Assembly: GCF_030996345.1 (NCBI RefSeq)
Contig: NZ_CP118747.1
Location: 1,548,001-1,612,000, forward strand
Direction: 5' to 3'
DNA length: 64,000 nt
From: Acidithiobacillus sp. AMEEHan
GTDB taxonomy: Bacteria > Pseudomonadota > Gammaproteobacteria > Acidithiobacillales > Acidithiobacillaceae
A program made the position numbers and the translations under genes. Positions 25,991 to 34,667 of the stretch are shown piece after piece. The notes beneath the pieces are model-generated. The model had not been told where the DNA came from. It searched no databases and saw only the letters and a program-made list of their open reading frames with translations. Within the stretch, counting starts at the first letter, position 1. The number at the start of each line of letters is the position of its first letter.

Positions 25991-26607
25991 ATGACCGAAG
26001 CAAATTTTGTCCTTGCTGCCGAGACACGCAGTGAAGAAGGGCGCCGTAACAGCCGGCGCTTGCGCCGTGCGGGCCGGATCCCGGCGGTCGTTTATGGCGA
26101 CGGCAAGCCGGCGGAATCCATCAGCCTGGACGTCTTTGCCGCCTACAAGTTTCTTGGCAATGAACAGGTATACAGCAACGTCGTCACCCTGGAGCTGGGT
26201 GGCCGCAAGGAAAGCGTGCTGATTCGCGACCTGCAGATGCATCCCTACAAGGATGAGATCCTCCATGTGGACTTCATGCGCGTGCATCAGGGCGAGCTGG
26301 TGACCTTGAATGTGCCTGTGCATCTGCGTAACGAACAGACCGCTAGGGGAGTGAAGATGGGAGGCGGTCTGCTGCATCGTGCGCTGACGGAAGTCGAGAT
26401 CCAGGCCCCAGTCGGCAAGTTGCCGGAAGCCATCGAAGTCGACGTGGCAGAGCTGCAGGTGGGAGAGAGTATCCACTTGTCGAATCTGACGCTTCCCGCG
26501 GGTGTCGTACTCGTCGCGCTCAAGCATGGGGACGACAAAGAAGTGGTGTCGATCCATGCCCCCATGGTCCGGCGGCTGACGAAGAGGAAGGCGCCGCGGC
26601 AGAGTAA
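25991..26607 (+). CDS. rplY: 50S ribosomal protein L25 (Ctc type), frameshifted near the C terminus
   Basis: The protein has the L25 N-terminal domain (ETRSEEGRRNSRRLRRAGR, PAVVYGDGK) and the TL5/CTC beta domain (HVDFMRVHQGE, VPVHLRNEQTARGV). In the given sequence the frame reads on to 26785, through the start of pth. Adding one C to the five-C run at 26559-26563 restores the expected acidic tail HGPAADEEEGAAAE and a TAA at 26605-26607, eight bases before pth. The coordinates given use that corrected end. The protein binds 5S rRNA. A missing base in a homopolymer is more likely than a natural readthrough fusion. Confidence 0.88.
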
Positions 26608-26615
26608 ACCATTCC

Positions 26616-27185
26616 ATGGACTGGCTGATCGCTGGCCTGGGCAATCCCGGGTCGGACTATACAAAAACCCGCCACAATGCGGGTTTTTGCTTTGTACAGG
26701 AGCTGGCGCTACGTCAGCATGCGTCCTGGCGCCTGGAAAAGGCGTGGAAGACGGAGTTGGCCCGAATCGAGGTGGACGGCAATGATGTCCTCCTGCTACA
26801 GCCGCAGGATTTCATGAATCGTTCGGGTGCGCCGGTGCAGGCCGCTGCCGCCTTCTACAAAATTCCTCCTGCGCGTATCCTCGTGGTGCACGATGATCTC
26901 GACCTCCCCGTGGGCGTGGCGCGTTTCAAGTGGTCGGGTGGCCATGGTGGGCACAACGGCCTGCGCGATCTCGACCGTGCTCTGGGTACGCGGGATTACT
27001 GGCGCCTGCGCATCGGCATCGGTCACCCCGGCCACCGGGATCGTGTCGTAAATTATGTGCTGGCACGCCCTGGGGCGATGGAAGAAAGGGAAATCCATGC
27101 CGCCATCGACCGCAGCTTGGGTGTTTTGGATGATTTTCTCGCCGGGCGGCAGGAAGCTGCCATGAAGACCCTGCACAGCGAATAG
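26616..27185 (+). CDS. pth: Peptidyl-tRNA hydrolase
   Basis: This 189-residue enzyme has the catalytic set N10 and H20 in GLGNPGSDYTKTRHNAGF, FMNRSG, VHDDLDLP and GGHGGHNGLRD. It releases peptides from dropped-off peptidyl-tRNA. The order rplY-pth-ychF is the classic arrangement. The ATG lies eight bases after the corrected rplY stop. Confidence 0.96.
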   Translation: MDWLIAGLGNPGSDYTKTRHNAGFCFVQELALRQHASWRLEKAWKTELARIEVDGNDVLLLQPQDFMNRSGAPVQAAAAFYKIPPARILVVHDDLDLPVGVARFKWSGGHGGHNGLRDLDRALGTRDYWRLRIGIGHPGHRDRVVNYVLARPGAMEEREIHAAIDRSLGVLDDFLAGRQEAAMKTLHSE

Positions 27186-27194
27186 GAGCTCTCC

Positions 27195-28286
27195 ATGAGT
27201 TTGGCTTGTGGCATTGTTGGTCTCCCCAACGTTGGTAAATCCACTCTTTTCAACGCCATCACCAAGGCGGGAATTGCGGCAGAAAACTACCCCTTTTGTA
27301 CCATCGAACCCAATGTGGGGCTGGTCAGTGTCCCCGATTCCCGTTTGCACGCCCTTGCCGAGATCGTTCATCCGCAGAAGGTGGTGCCGGCGGTGATGGA
27401 GTTTGTCGATATCGCCGGACTGGTGGCTGGCGCAGCCCAAGGCGAGGGTCTGGGCAATCAGTTTCTCGCGCACATTCGCGAGACCGATGCCATTGCCCTA
27501 GTGACCCGGTGTTTTGTCGATCCGAATGTGGTGCATGTGAATGGGCAAATCGATCCCGTTGCTGACCTGGAAACTGTCGTGACGGAGCTGGTGTTGGCGG
27601 ATCTGGCCAGCCTGGAAAAGGCACAGGCGCGCGCAACCCGGCAAGCCAAGGGCGGCAACAAGGAGGCGATCGAGGAGCTTGCCGCCATCAATAAACTGCA
27701 GCCGCATCTGGATGCTGGCAAGCCGGCGCAAAGCGCGCCGTTGACGGCAGAGGAACGCCGAGCGCTACGCGGACTCTTTTTGCTGACCTTGAAGCCGTTG
27801 ATGGTCATTGCCAATGTAGCCGAGAACGAGCTCGAAGATGGCCCATGGCGCGCGCCCCTGGAGGCCTGGGCAGGGGAGCGGGGCGCTCGGGTGGTACCGG
27901 TTTGTGCCGCCATCGAGTCCGAGCTGGCGGAGCTGGAGCCAGAAGAGCAGCTCGCGTTTTTGCAGGACCTGGGACTGCAGGAGCCAGGACTCAACCGAAT
28001 CATCCGCGCCGCCTACCAGCTTTTGGGTCTACAGACCTATTTCACGGCGGGTGAAAAGGAAGTGCGTGCCTGGACGATCCCGGTAGGGGCCACCGCCCCA
28101 CAGGCCGCCGGTGTAATTCATAGTGACTTCGAACGTGGTTTTATCCGAGCGCAGACAATCTCTTACGAAGATTATATTCACTATCGTGGCGAGACGGGTG
28201 CCAAAGAGGCCGGCAAACTGCGTGCCGAAGGCAAGGACTATGTCGTCCACGACGGTGACGTAATGAACTTCCTGTTCAATGTCTGA
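27195..28286 (+). CDS. ychF: Redox-regulated ATPase YchF
   Basis: This 363-residue Obg-family P-loop ATPase has [46 protein letters not shown] and the C-terminal TGS-like domain ending [16 protein letters not shown]. YchF binds ATP in place of GTP and associates with ribosomes. GGAG precedes the ATG at 27195. It is the last gene of the rplY-pth-ychF unit. Confidence 0.96.
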   Translation: MSLACGIVGLPNVGKSTLFNAITKAGIAAENYPFCTIEPNVGLVSVPDSRLHALAEIVHPQKVVPAVMEFVDIAGLVAGAAQGEGLGNQFLAHIRETDAIALVTRCFVDPNVVHVNGQIDPVADLETVVTELVLADLASLEKAQARATRQAKGGNKEAIEELAAINKLQPHLDAGKPAQSAPLTAEERRALRGLFLLTLKPLMVIANVAENELEDGPWRAPLEAWAGERGARVVPVCAAIESELAELEPEEQLAFLQDLGLQEPGLNRIIRAAYQLLGLQTYFTAGEKEVRAWTIPVGATAPQAAGVIHSDFERGFIRAQTISYEDYIHYRGETGAKEAGKLRAEGKDYVVHDGDVMNFLFNV

Positions 28287-28304
28287 CGCCTCCTCTGCTG
28301 TCTC

Positions 28305-28706
28305 TCAGGACGGCAGTAGGCTTGCCAGAAGAAATCCCCTGAGCAGCTTGTTTTGTTGTTCCTGCAGCTCCATCCACGCGGTATGCAGAGGGCAGGGGTG
28401 GAGGTCAGAACACTCTTTTTGTCCGAGAATACAGTGTACCTGTTTTTCTGGGGCGGTGCTTACCGCTTGCAGGATGTCGTAGACGCTCAGGCTCGCAGCC
28501 TCAGGTCGCAGCGCAAAGCCGCCACCCTTACCCTTGAGGGACTCCAATACACCGCGTTTGGCCAGAATCCGTAAAACGCTCGCCACGCAGGGTTCAGAAA
28601 CCCCTATGGCGTGCGCGATGTCGCGACAGAGAATCGGTACCCCAATCCCCTTCTCCGCAAGGAACAGCAAACAGCGCAGAGCACATTCAGTATTTTTGTT
28701 GAACAT
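28305..28706 (-). CDS. Rrf2-family transcriptional regulator with three cluster-type cysteines
   Basis: This 133-residue protein has the Rrf2 winged-helix N terminus (CALRCLLFLAEKG, HAIGVSEPCVASVLRILAKRGVLES, KGGGFALRP). C92-x6-C99-x5-C105 is the spacing seen in some NsrR/IscR proteins that bind a redox- or NO-sensitive iron-sulfur cluster. The ATG at 28706 is the natural Rrf2 start. It lies directly downstream of hdeD on the same strand and may sense nitrosative or iron-sulfur stress. The target is unknown. Confidence 0.87.
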   Translation of the reverse strand: MFNKNTECALRCLLFLAEKGIGVPILCRDIAHAIGVSEPCVASVLRILAKRGVLESLKGKGGGFALRPEAASLSVYDILQAVSTAPEKQVHCILGQKECSDLHPCPLHTAWMELQEQQNKLLRGFLLASLLPS

Positions 28707-28797
28707 TCGTAGTCGGTTGTCGGGTGGCAATTAGGGTGGAGGAAGCTTTGCAGCACTTCCTCGCACCCATGGAACAGGAAATTCTGGTGGATGGATC

Positions 28798-29406
28798 TTA
28801 GTGAGCGGCAACAGCGGAAGGCTTGCCTCCACTGGTGCGCAGGGCATTGCGCCGCATCGCCCAGCTCATACCCAGCATGGCTGCCGAAAAAGCTGCCGAG
28901 AATCCGATGACGATCCAATTGTAGATGCCAGAGCCTGCCTGTGGAGCGACGGCAAAGATCACCTGCAAACAAACGGCCAGGGCGAGGTAGGCCGAAGATC
29001 CAATGATCAGGACCATTTCCTTGTTCTGGACATTGCGAATTACCCAGATCCCTTCCAGCACGCCGACGATGGCGACCCAGGCAAATACGGTCAACAGGGT
29101 AAACACCATGTTGCCCTGCGTGGCCAAAATGATAACGGCGATGCCGGCAGCGACGCCAACGACGGCCTTCAGGGCGATCAAAACCCGCGGGCAGGCGCCT
29201 GAGCCCTTCTGTGCCAGACGAATCGCTGAGTAGCCGCCGTCAAAAAAGACATAGATAGCAAAAAACCAGATGAGCAGTGTCATGGTGGCACCGAAATCCA
29301 GCAGCGCGGCAATCACGAATGCCAACGCGGCAATACCGCGGGCAAAAAGCAGTTGCCAGGAGAATAATGTGATACGGTCTTCCCGCCCGAGTGTCTGTGT
29401 ATTCAT
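28798..29406 (-). CDS. hdeD: HdeD-family acid-resistance membrane protein
   Basis: This 202-residue protein has about six membrane helices with the DUF308/HdeD pattern (LLFARGIAALAFVIAALL, IYVFFDGGYSAIR, GILEGIW-like VGVLEGIWVIRNV). HdeD of E. coli contributes to acid resistance at high cell density. GGAGATACACC precedes the ATG at 29406. A hairpin sits 37 bases upstream. Confidence 0.88.
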   Translation of the reverse strand: MNTQTLGREDRITLFSWQLLFARGIAALAFVIAALLDFGATMTLLIWFFAIYVFFDGGYSAIRLAQKGSGACPRVLIALKAVVGVAAGIAVIILATQGNMVFTLLTVFAWVAIVGVLEGIWVIRNVQNKEMVLIIGSSAYLALAVCLQVIFAVAPQAGSGIYNWIVIGFSAAFSAAMLGMSWAMRRNALRTSGGKPSAVAAH

Positions 29407-29775
29407 AGGTGTATCTCCTTTGTTCCTGTCCCGAAAATTAGTAAAGAATGAGAAAAAGCATTCTTTCATCTGTTTTATAGTCAAATGGAAAACGCAAAGC
29501 AACTATTATTTTTTTATTTTTCTGATTATCCTATAACATTTATTATTGATAGTTATTGGTTAAGTTTAATTATTATTAAATTAAAGTTCTCTTATAAATT
29601 GATTTTCCTGCCCTTTAACCCGGTGGAGTCGGGCGGGTTCTCCGCTTTTCGCCTCCAGAACTGCCTGATATTTCTTTTTCTTCCTTGCGAACTATGCTAG
29701 AGTTCCAAGGTAGGGGAGGCTCCACCATGCCCCTCCTTGAGCAAGTAAGTCAGGATTGACCCAGAAGGGAGCGTT
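29407..29775. other. AT-rich intergenic region upstream of hdeD
   Basis: This 369-base region is strikingly AT-rich between about 29480 and 29610, with runs of T and TTATTATT. It contains no convincing gene. It likely holds the promoters for hdeD on the minus strand and for the small gene at 29776. An imperfect palindrome, AGGGGAGGCTCC with a later CCCCTCCTTG, lies near 29713-29747. Confidence 0.5.
29443..29466. promoter_or_regulatory. Inverted repeat upstream of hdeD
   Basis: AAAGAATG and CATTCTTT are perfect reverse complements, separated by eight bases. The repeat ends 37 bases before the hdeD start codon, a position suited to an operator. Confidence 0.45.
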
Positions 29776-30048
29776 ATGCCCATCGTTGCACCGCAGTATG
29801 GTATCACCCCGGAGCGCAAGCGTGCGCGGGATCAGGAAAGTGGGACGGATCAGCGCGTCCCCCGGCGTCCGGCCGAGTCGACGCCTGTCGGAAATGCCGA
29901 TCAGAATGGTCGACCGCAGTTCTGGTATCCAAAAGACCTTCCCATCCCGGAGGAGACGGCGCATCCGGTCACTGCTCAACCCGCCTCTCGTTCGAGCACA
30001 CGATCCGTGACCGTGGAAGTGCGTAAGCGACGCAGCATTCCACGCTGA
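29776..30048 (+). CDS. Hypothetical basic, disordered protein, 90 aa
   Basis: The ATG at 29776 follows GAAGGGAG at a good distance. The protein is rich in Arg, Pro and Gln with no predicted fold. Its last 14 residues (SVTVEVRKRRSIPR) resemble the basic VTVEVRKKR motif in the N-terminal part of IF-2. I do not recognise a family. It is followed by two small genes on the same strand. Confidence 0.5.
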   Translation: MPIVAPQYGITPERKRARDQESGTDQRVPRRPAESTPVGNADQNGRPQFWYPKDLPIPEETAHPVTAQPASRSSTRSVTVEVRKRRSIPR

Positions 30049-30113
30049 CCCTTGAATGGCCTGATGCTCTGCGGTATTTTCCACCGCGGATATACGAAAA
30101 CGGGAGGGCGGAC

Positions 30114-30509
30114 ATGGGCCTGCTTGACGATGTGTTATCCAGTGGTATGGCGGCCATTGGCGCGGATCAGGATGGCTTTTTGGGCACTGCACTGCGCTTT
30201 TTGCAGAACCAGCCAGGCGGGGTGAGCGGCACTTTGCAACAGCTGCGCGACAACGGATTGGGTTCAGTTGTCGATTCGTGGATCGCCAATGGACAGAACC
30301 AGCCGATCAGCGCGGATCAAATCGAATCCGCCATTGGCAGTGATCGAATTCAAAACATCGCCAGCGTGATCGGTGTGGATCCGCAAACCCTCACGCAGGG
30401 GTTGAGTCAAGTCCTCCCGGGGATCATCGATCGTTTGACGCCGGGAGGTCAGACTCCGGACGCAGGAGGTCTGGATCAGGCCCTGCAAAGCTTGAAAGGA
30501 TTGTTGTAG
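30114..30509 (+). CDS. YidB-like (DUF937) protein
   Basis: This 131-residue protein starts MGLLDDVLSSG and has the repeat-like pattern LRDNGLGSVVDSWIANGQNQPIS and then LTQGLSQVLPGIIDRLTPGG of the YidB/DUF937 family. The family is small, soluble and of unknown function. AACGGGAGGGCGG precedes the start. The C-terminal Gly-rich part is short. Confidence 0.85.
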   Translation: MGLLDDVLSSGMAAIGADQDGFLGTALRFLQNQPGGVSGTLQQLRDNGLGSVVDSWIANGQNQPISADQIESAIGSDRIQNIASVIGVDPQTLTQGLSQVLPGIIDRLTPGGQTPDAGGLDQALQSLKGLL

Positions 30510-30542
30510 TTGCTGTTGTACTCAAAACCAAAGGAGAACACC

Positions 30543-30812
30543 ATGTTGAAACAAGTATTGGCTTCCTGTGTTGCCGTGTCGTTCCTGGTCTCCGGTGCCG
30601 CTTTTGCGGAAACTGCCGCACCGGTCGCGCCGATGAAGATGGAGAAGAAGGTAGAGCAGCACAAGATGGAAAAGAAAGTGGAGAAGAAAACCGAGGCTCC
30701 GCGCAAGCTCACCGCACAGCAGGAAAAGATGAAGACCTGCAATGCCCGTGCGAAGGGCATGAAGGGCGAGCAGCGCAAGGCTTTCATGAGCAGCTGTCTG
30801 AAAAAGAAGTAA
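30543..30812 (+). CDS. PsiF-repeat exported protein
   Basis: This 89-residue protein has a signal peptide ending GAAFA before ETAAP. A Lys/Glu-rich linker (MEKKVEQHKMEKKVEKK) follows, and then one PsiF repeat, QQEKMKTCNARAKGMKGEQR, with its conserved Cys pair. PsiF was named for phosphate-starvation induction in E. coli; its role is unknown. The ATG at 30543 follows AAAGGAGAA. A strong terminator follows. Confidence 0.88.
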   Translation: MLKQVLASCVAVSFLVSGAAFAETAAPVAPMKMEKKVEQHKMEKKVEKKTEAPRKLTAQQEKMKTCNARAKGMKGEQRKAFMSSCLKKK

Positions 30813-30834
30813 TTCAGGTTCGTGAAGGACGGAA

Positions 30835-30863
30835 AGGCTGGCCGCGCCGCGGCCAGCCTTTTT
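30835..30863 (+). terminator. Rho-independent terminator after the PsiF gene
   Basis: AGGCTGGCCGC (30835-30845) pairs perfectly with GCGGCCAGCCT (30849-30859) and is followed by T residues. It lies at the convergent junction with rppH, whose stop codon it touches. Confidence 0.9.
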
Positions 30864-31419
30864 ACGTTGCGCTGCTGGGGTGCCGACGACGTTGTGGGTA
30901 ACGACTTCCCCGATGGGGCAGCGTGTTGCCCCGTTCTGGAACGGGGAAGGGCGCCGGTGGCGCGCCGATCAGTGGCGCCAGCTCCTGCAGGGCCAGGCAG
31001 TAAACGCGCCGCTTGAAAGCAATGATTTCTGCCGCCGGGCGCCAATAATCCACCCACTGCCAGTCTTCAAATTCTGGGTGCGCCGTCTTCAGATTGATTT
31101 CCGCCTCACTACCCTCAAAGCGCAATAAAAACCAGATCTGTTTTTGTCCGCGATAGCGCCGTTGCCGACTGCGATTCCGCGCATTGGGCACGTCGTAGCG
31201 TAGCCAGCCCCGGGTACGGCCCAAAATACACACCTTGTTGGTGCCGACTTCTTCCAGGAGCTCACGGAATACCGCCTGTTCGGGACTCTCGTTGCCATCA
31301 ATACCGCCCTGGGGGAACTGCCAGGCATTCTCACCTACTCTTTTTGCCCAGAGTACTTGATTGTCTTGGTTGCAAATGATCATGCCCACGTTGGGGCGAT
31401 AGCCGTCTGCGTCGATCAT
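30862..31419 (-). CDS. rppH: RNA pyrophosphohydrolase
   Basis: This 185-residue Nudix enzyme begins MIDADGYRPNVGMIICN, as RppH does, and has the Nudix box GGIDGNESPEQAVFRELLEEVGT within WQFPQGGID. RppH removes pyrophosphate from the 5' end of mRNA to start decay. The C-terminal 25 residues are basic and not conserved. Confidence 0.95.
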   Translation of the reverse strand: MIDADGYRPNVGMIICNQDNQVLWAKRVGENAWQFPQGGIDGNESPEQAVFRELLEEVGTNKVCILGRTRGWLRYDVPNARNRSRQRRYRGQKQIWFLLRFEGSEAEINLKTAHPEFEDWQWVDYWRPAAEIIAFKRRVYCLALQELAPLIGAPPAPFPVPERGNTLPHRGSRYPQRRRHPSSAT

Positions 31420-31504
31420 CGCTGTGTCTCTCTACAGAATTTATTCCACTGTAACAAAATTCTGGGGAGAGGTCATGGGCGCTTGCGGATGGCAAATTTG
31501 CAGA

Positions 31505-31945
31505 TTAGAGCGAATGAAGGAGATCGAGGGAGCAGCGTTGTCCGGCAAGAAAATCCTGAATACATTGCTCTACCATTACCGTACGTAGCCTTGCTGCGGG
31601 GAGTTCCTCCCGCCGCAACCAACGCGGACCCAGGATACCTGTGTCGAGGGGCGCCAGCGGATCATGTCCGTTGGTGTGGCCGGCGAAGGCAATGCGGAGA
31701 TAGGTGAGGTCTTTGTGCGGATGTTGCCAGTGGTAGATGCCCAAAATGGCTTCCGGGACAAAATCGTAACCCGTCTCTTCCCGGGTTTCACGTATGACGG
31801 CCTCGATCAGGCTCTCCCCTCTTTCCCAATGACCGGCAGGTTGGTTGAGGCAGGGTACACCATCGATGAGCTCTTCAACGAGAAGGAAACGCCCGGAGGT
31901 ATCGCAGGTGACGGCGGCAACGGTAACATGCGGGCTCCATCTCAT
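31505..31945 (-). CDS. nudJ: NudJ-like Nudix phosphatase
   Basis: This 146-residue Nudix hydrolase has the opening HVTVAAVTCDTSGRFLLVEE, NQPAGHWERGESL and the box residues AVIRETREETGYDF. The pattern matches NudJ, a nucleoside tri/diphosphatase that can also hydrolyse HMP-PP. Its start overlaps the rsuA stop by four bases. Confidence 0.88.
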   Translation of the reverse strand: MRWSPHVTVAAVTCDTSGRFLLVEELIDGVPCLNQPAGHWERGESLIEAVIRETREETGYDFVPEAILGIYHWQHPHKDLTYLRIAFAGHTNGHDPLAPLDTGILGPRWLRREELPAARLRTVMVEQCIQDFLAGQRCSLDLLHSL

Positions 31946-32658
31946 TCGGCGGTCTCCTGCTGCATCTCGTTTTCCTGCAAAAAGCGCCAGGCACCGGGCT
32001 GCAGATCGCCGAGAGTAAAGGGGCCAAAGCCCTCGCGATGCAGTGCCTGCACATGATTGCCCAAAGCTGCCATCATTCGGCGTACCTCATGGTAGCGCCC
32101 TTCCCGCAGGGTCAGGCGGATTTCCCGCTCGCCCAGTCTCTGTACCTGCGCCGGTTTGCAAGGGGTGTTTTCGCCCTCCAGAAGCAGATTGCCGCTGGCG
32201 AGAATCTGCTCCGCATCGTTCCGCAATGGCTCCGCCAGCAGCACTCGATAGTGACGCGGAACGAGGTTACGCGCGTGACTCCAGCGGTGCAGCCATTGCC
32301 CGTCGTCACTCAGCAGCAGCAGGCCACTGGTGTCGCGATCGAGGCGCCCGGCACTGCTCACGACCGGACGGCGGTAGCGCCAGCGCATGGGCAAGTCATC
32401 ATAGATGCTGTGCGGATCGTCGTGCGCACAGACCGTGCCCAGAGCTTTGTGGTAGAGCAGATAGAGAGGGCGTGCTGGATCGATGGCCTCGCCATCGACA
32501 CGGACTTGATCGGCATTGACCTTGCTTCCAGATCGTAGCCTCTCCGTTACACCGGGGACGCTGATGCGGCCTGCGCGCAGCCAGTCCCGTACCTCCGAGC
32601 GGCTGCAATAGCCCAGTCGGGAAAGAAGATGGTCGAGGCGCTCCTGTCTGATGGTCAT
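31942..32658 (-). CDS. rsuA: 16S rRNA pseudouridine synthase RsuA
   Basis: This 238-residue enzyme has an N-terminal S4-like domain (ERLDHLLSRLGYCSRSEVRDWLRAGRIS), the catalytic Asp in SAGRLDRDTSGLLLLSDDG, and EGRYHEVRRMMAALGNHV. The short, single-S4 layout suits RsuA, which makes pseudouridine 516 in 16S rRNA; RluB/E-type specificity is possible. Confidence 0.87.
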   Translation of the reverse strand: MTIRQERLDHLLSRLGYCSRSEVRDWLRAGRISVPGVTERLRSGSKVNADQVRVDGEAIDPARPLYLLYHKALGTVCAHDDPHSIYDDLPMRWRYRRPVVSSAGRLDRDTSGLLLLSDDGQWLHRWSHARNLVPRHYRVLLAEPLRNDAEQILASGNLLLEGENTPCKPAQVQRLGEREIRLTLREGRYHEVRRMMAALGNHVQALHREGFGPFTLGDLQPGAWRFLQENEMQQETAE

Positions 32659-32742
32659 CAGCGGAGTGTAGCCGCCAAAAGGCGGTGACGGAAGCGTGGC
32701 GAGGACCTACAATGCGGCTTGATTTTTCTTCGGGGAGCGATC

Positions 32743-33786
32743 ATGGCCGACGGGTTTACCCTGCCTGCAGAGTGGGCAGCACAGCAGGCGGTGCAATTGA
32801 CTTGGCCGCATCCGGCCACGGATTGGGCGCCGCGGCTGGAGCAGGTCTTACCGGTCTTTGCTGCCATCGGCGCGGCTGTCAGTCAGCGGGAAGATTTGCT
32901 GGTGGCCGTGCATGACGATGCCAGCCAGCGCGAAGGTGAACGACAGCTGCGCGCAGCGGGCGCTGATCTCTCGCGTTGCCATTTTCATCGTGGTCCCAGC
33001 AACGATTCCTGGGCGCGAGACCATGGCCCCATTACCCTGCGGCACCCGGATGGACGCCGTCGACTGCTGGATTTTGCCTTCAATGCCTGGGGCCTGAAGT
33101 TTGCCGCCGACCTCGATAATCAATTGACGCGGCGCCTGCACGCTGCGGGAGCGTATGGTGATCTGCCCCTGCAATCCTTGGGTATGGTGCTGGAAGGCGG
33201 CAGTATCGACAGCGATGGCCAGGGCACGCTGTTGACCACGGAGGCCTGTCTGCTTTCGCCCAATCGCAATCCGCAATGGTCCCGAGAAGAAATCAGCAGC
33301 CAACTTTGCATTCTGCTCGGTGTCGAGCGGGTGTTCTGGCTGCAGTCGGGCTATTTGCAGGGCGACGACACCGATGCCCATGTGGATACCCTGGCGCGTT
33401 TTTGCAGCCCGGGCGTCATTGCCTATCAGTCCTGCGATGATCCCCTGGACGATCACTTCGCCGCTCTGCAGCAGATGGCAGCAGAACTGGCGGGATTTCC
33501 CCAGATCGATGGCCGCCCCTATCACCTGATTCCGTTGCCTTGGCCAGCTGCTCGCTATGATGAAGATGGCGAGCGACTGCCCCTTAGCTATGCCAATTTT
33601 CTGATCATCAATGGTGCTGTGCTGGTCCCGAGCTATGATGATCCTGCCGATGCGGTAGCGGCGGAGCGGCTGGCGGCGGCGTTCCCGGATCGCGAAATCG
33701 TCCTGCTCCCCTGTATCGAACTAGCGCGCCAGCATGGCAGTCTGCATTGTGTCACCATGCAGATTCCCGCCGCAGGCTCTGCTTGA
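32743..33786 (+). CDS. aguA: Agmatine deiminase
   Basis: This 347-residue guanidine-group hydrolase has the N-terminal pattern FTLPAEWAAQQAVQLTWPH, NDSWARDHGPI, LEGGSIDSDGQGTLLTTEACLL, and the catalytic Cys336 in HGSLHCVTMQIP. It converts agmatine to N-carbamoylputrescine. The next enzyme, AguB, is encoded at 15956-16825. The ATG at 32743 follows GGGGAGCGATC. lgt lies 50 bases downstream on the same strand. Confidence 0.95.
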   Translation: MADGFTLPAEWAAQQAVQLTWPHPATDWAPRLEQVLPVFAAIGAAVSQREDLLVAVHDDASQREGERQLRAAGADLSRCHFHRGPSNDSWARDHGPITLRHPDGRRRLLDFAFNAWGLKFAADLDNQLTRRLHAAGAYGDLPLQSLGMVLEGGSIDSDGQGTLLTTEACLLSPNRNPQWSREEISSQLCILLGVERVFWLQSGYLQGDDTDAHVDTLARFCSPGVIAYQSCDDPLDDHFAALQQMAAELAGFPQIDGRPYHLIPLPWPAARYDEDGERLPLSYANFLIINGAVLVPSYDDPADAVAAERLAAAFPDREIVLLPCIELARQHGSLHCVTMQIPAAGSA

Positions 33787-33836
33787 CAGAATCGTATCAG
33801 ATGGCCATCGTGACTTATCTGTAAGGGAGTAGTTCC

Positions 33837-34667
33837 ATGCTGCACTATCCCAATATCAACCCCATCGGTTTTCAATTGGGGCCCATCACCATCCATTGGT
33901 ATGGTCTGCTTGAGATCATTAGTTTTGTCATTGCCACCTTGTGGCTGATTCGCCGCGGGCGCCGCAGCCACACGCCCTGGAAGAAATCCGAGGTGGTCGA
34001 TCTCGAATTTTTTGTGGCGATCGGCGCCATACTCGGCGGCCGCGTGGGGTATATTCTCTGGTACAACCTCCCCTACTATGTGCAGCATCCCTTGCACATG
34101 CTCTTTATCTGGGATGGCGGCATGTCCTTCCACGGCGGTTTGCTGGGGGTTGTACTGGCTTGCTGGCTCTTTGCCAGGAGCAAGCCGCAGCATGGCTTCC
34201 TACCCACGCTCGATTTTATCGCACCCGCAGTTCCCATTGGCTTGGGTCTCGGCCGCATCGCCAACTTCATCAATGATCAGCTCTTTGGCCGGGTGAGTCA
34301 CTTGCCCTGGGCGATGGTCTTCCCGGCCGGGGGACCGCAGCCGCGCCAACCGTCACAACTTTATGAATTCCTGCTTGAAGGAGTTCTGCTATTCGTGATT
34401 CTAGCGATCTACAGTCGGCGTCCCCGTCCCATCGGCGCGGTGGGTGGACTGTTTGTGTTTGGTTACGGTGTGTTCCGCTTTCTGGTCGAGTTCGTCCGGC
34501 AACCCGATATTCAGTTGGGCTTTGTCCTCGGTCCGCTGACCATGGGACAGGTGCTTTCCATTCCCATGATCATTCTCGGGCCGGTCATCATTTGGTGGGC
34601 CTATCGTGGTGGCTTTGCCGAACAGGCGGGCAGCGCGCCGGCGCCGTTGGAGGCTCAGGCTGAGTAG
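33837..34667 (+). CDS. lgt: Prolipoprotein diacylglyceryl transferase
   Basis: This 276-residue membrane enzyme has the Lgt signature GLGRIANFINDQLFGR and the HGG loop in MSFHGGLLGV. Seven hydrophobic segments are visible. It adds diacylglycerol to the lipobox Cys, the first step in lipoprotein maturation. AAGGGAG precedes the ATG. The helicase gene begins inside or at its end. Confidence 0.96.
   Translation: MLHYPNINPIGFQLGPITIHWYGLLEIISFVIATLWLIRRGRRSHTPWKKSEVVDLEFFVAIGAILGGRVGYILWYNLPYYVQHPLHMLFIWDGGMSFHGGLLGVVLACWLFARSKPQHGFLPTLDFIAPAVPIGLGLGRIANFINDQLFGRVSHLPWAMVFPAGGPQPRQPSQLYEFLLEGVLLFVILAIYSRRPRPIGAVGGLFVFGYGVFRFLVEFVRQPDIQLGFVLGPLTMGQVLSIPMIILGPVIIWWAYRGGFAEQAGSAPAPLEAQAE

Noticed and set aside
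29756-30010. 84-codon frame overlapping the 90-residue gene at 29776
   Set aside because: The 29776 frame has the better ribosome site, and its tail resembles a known basic motif.
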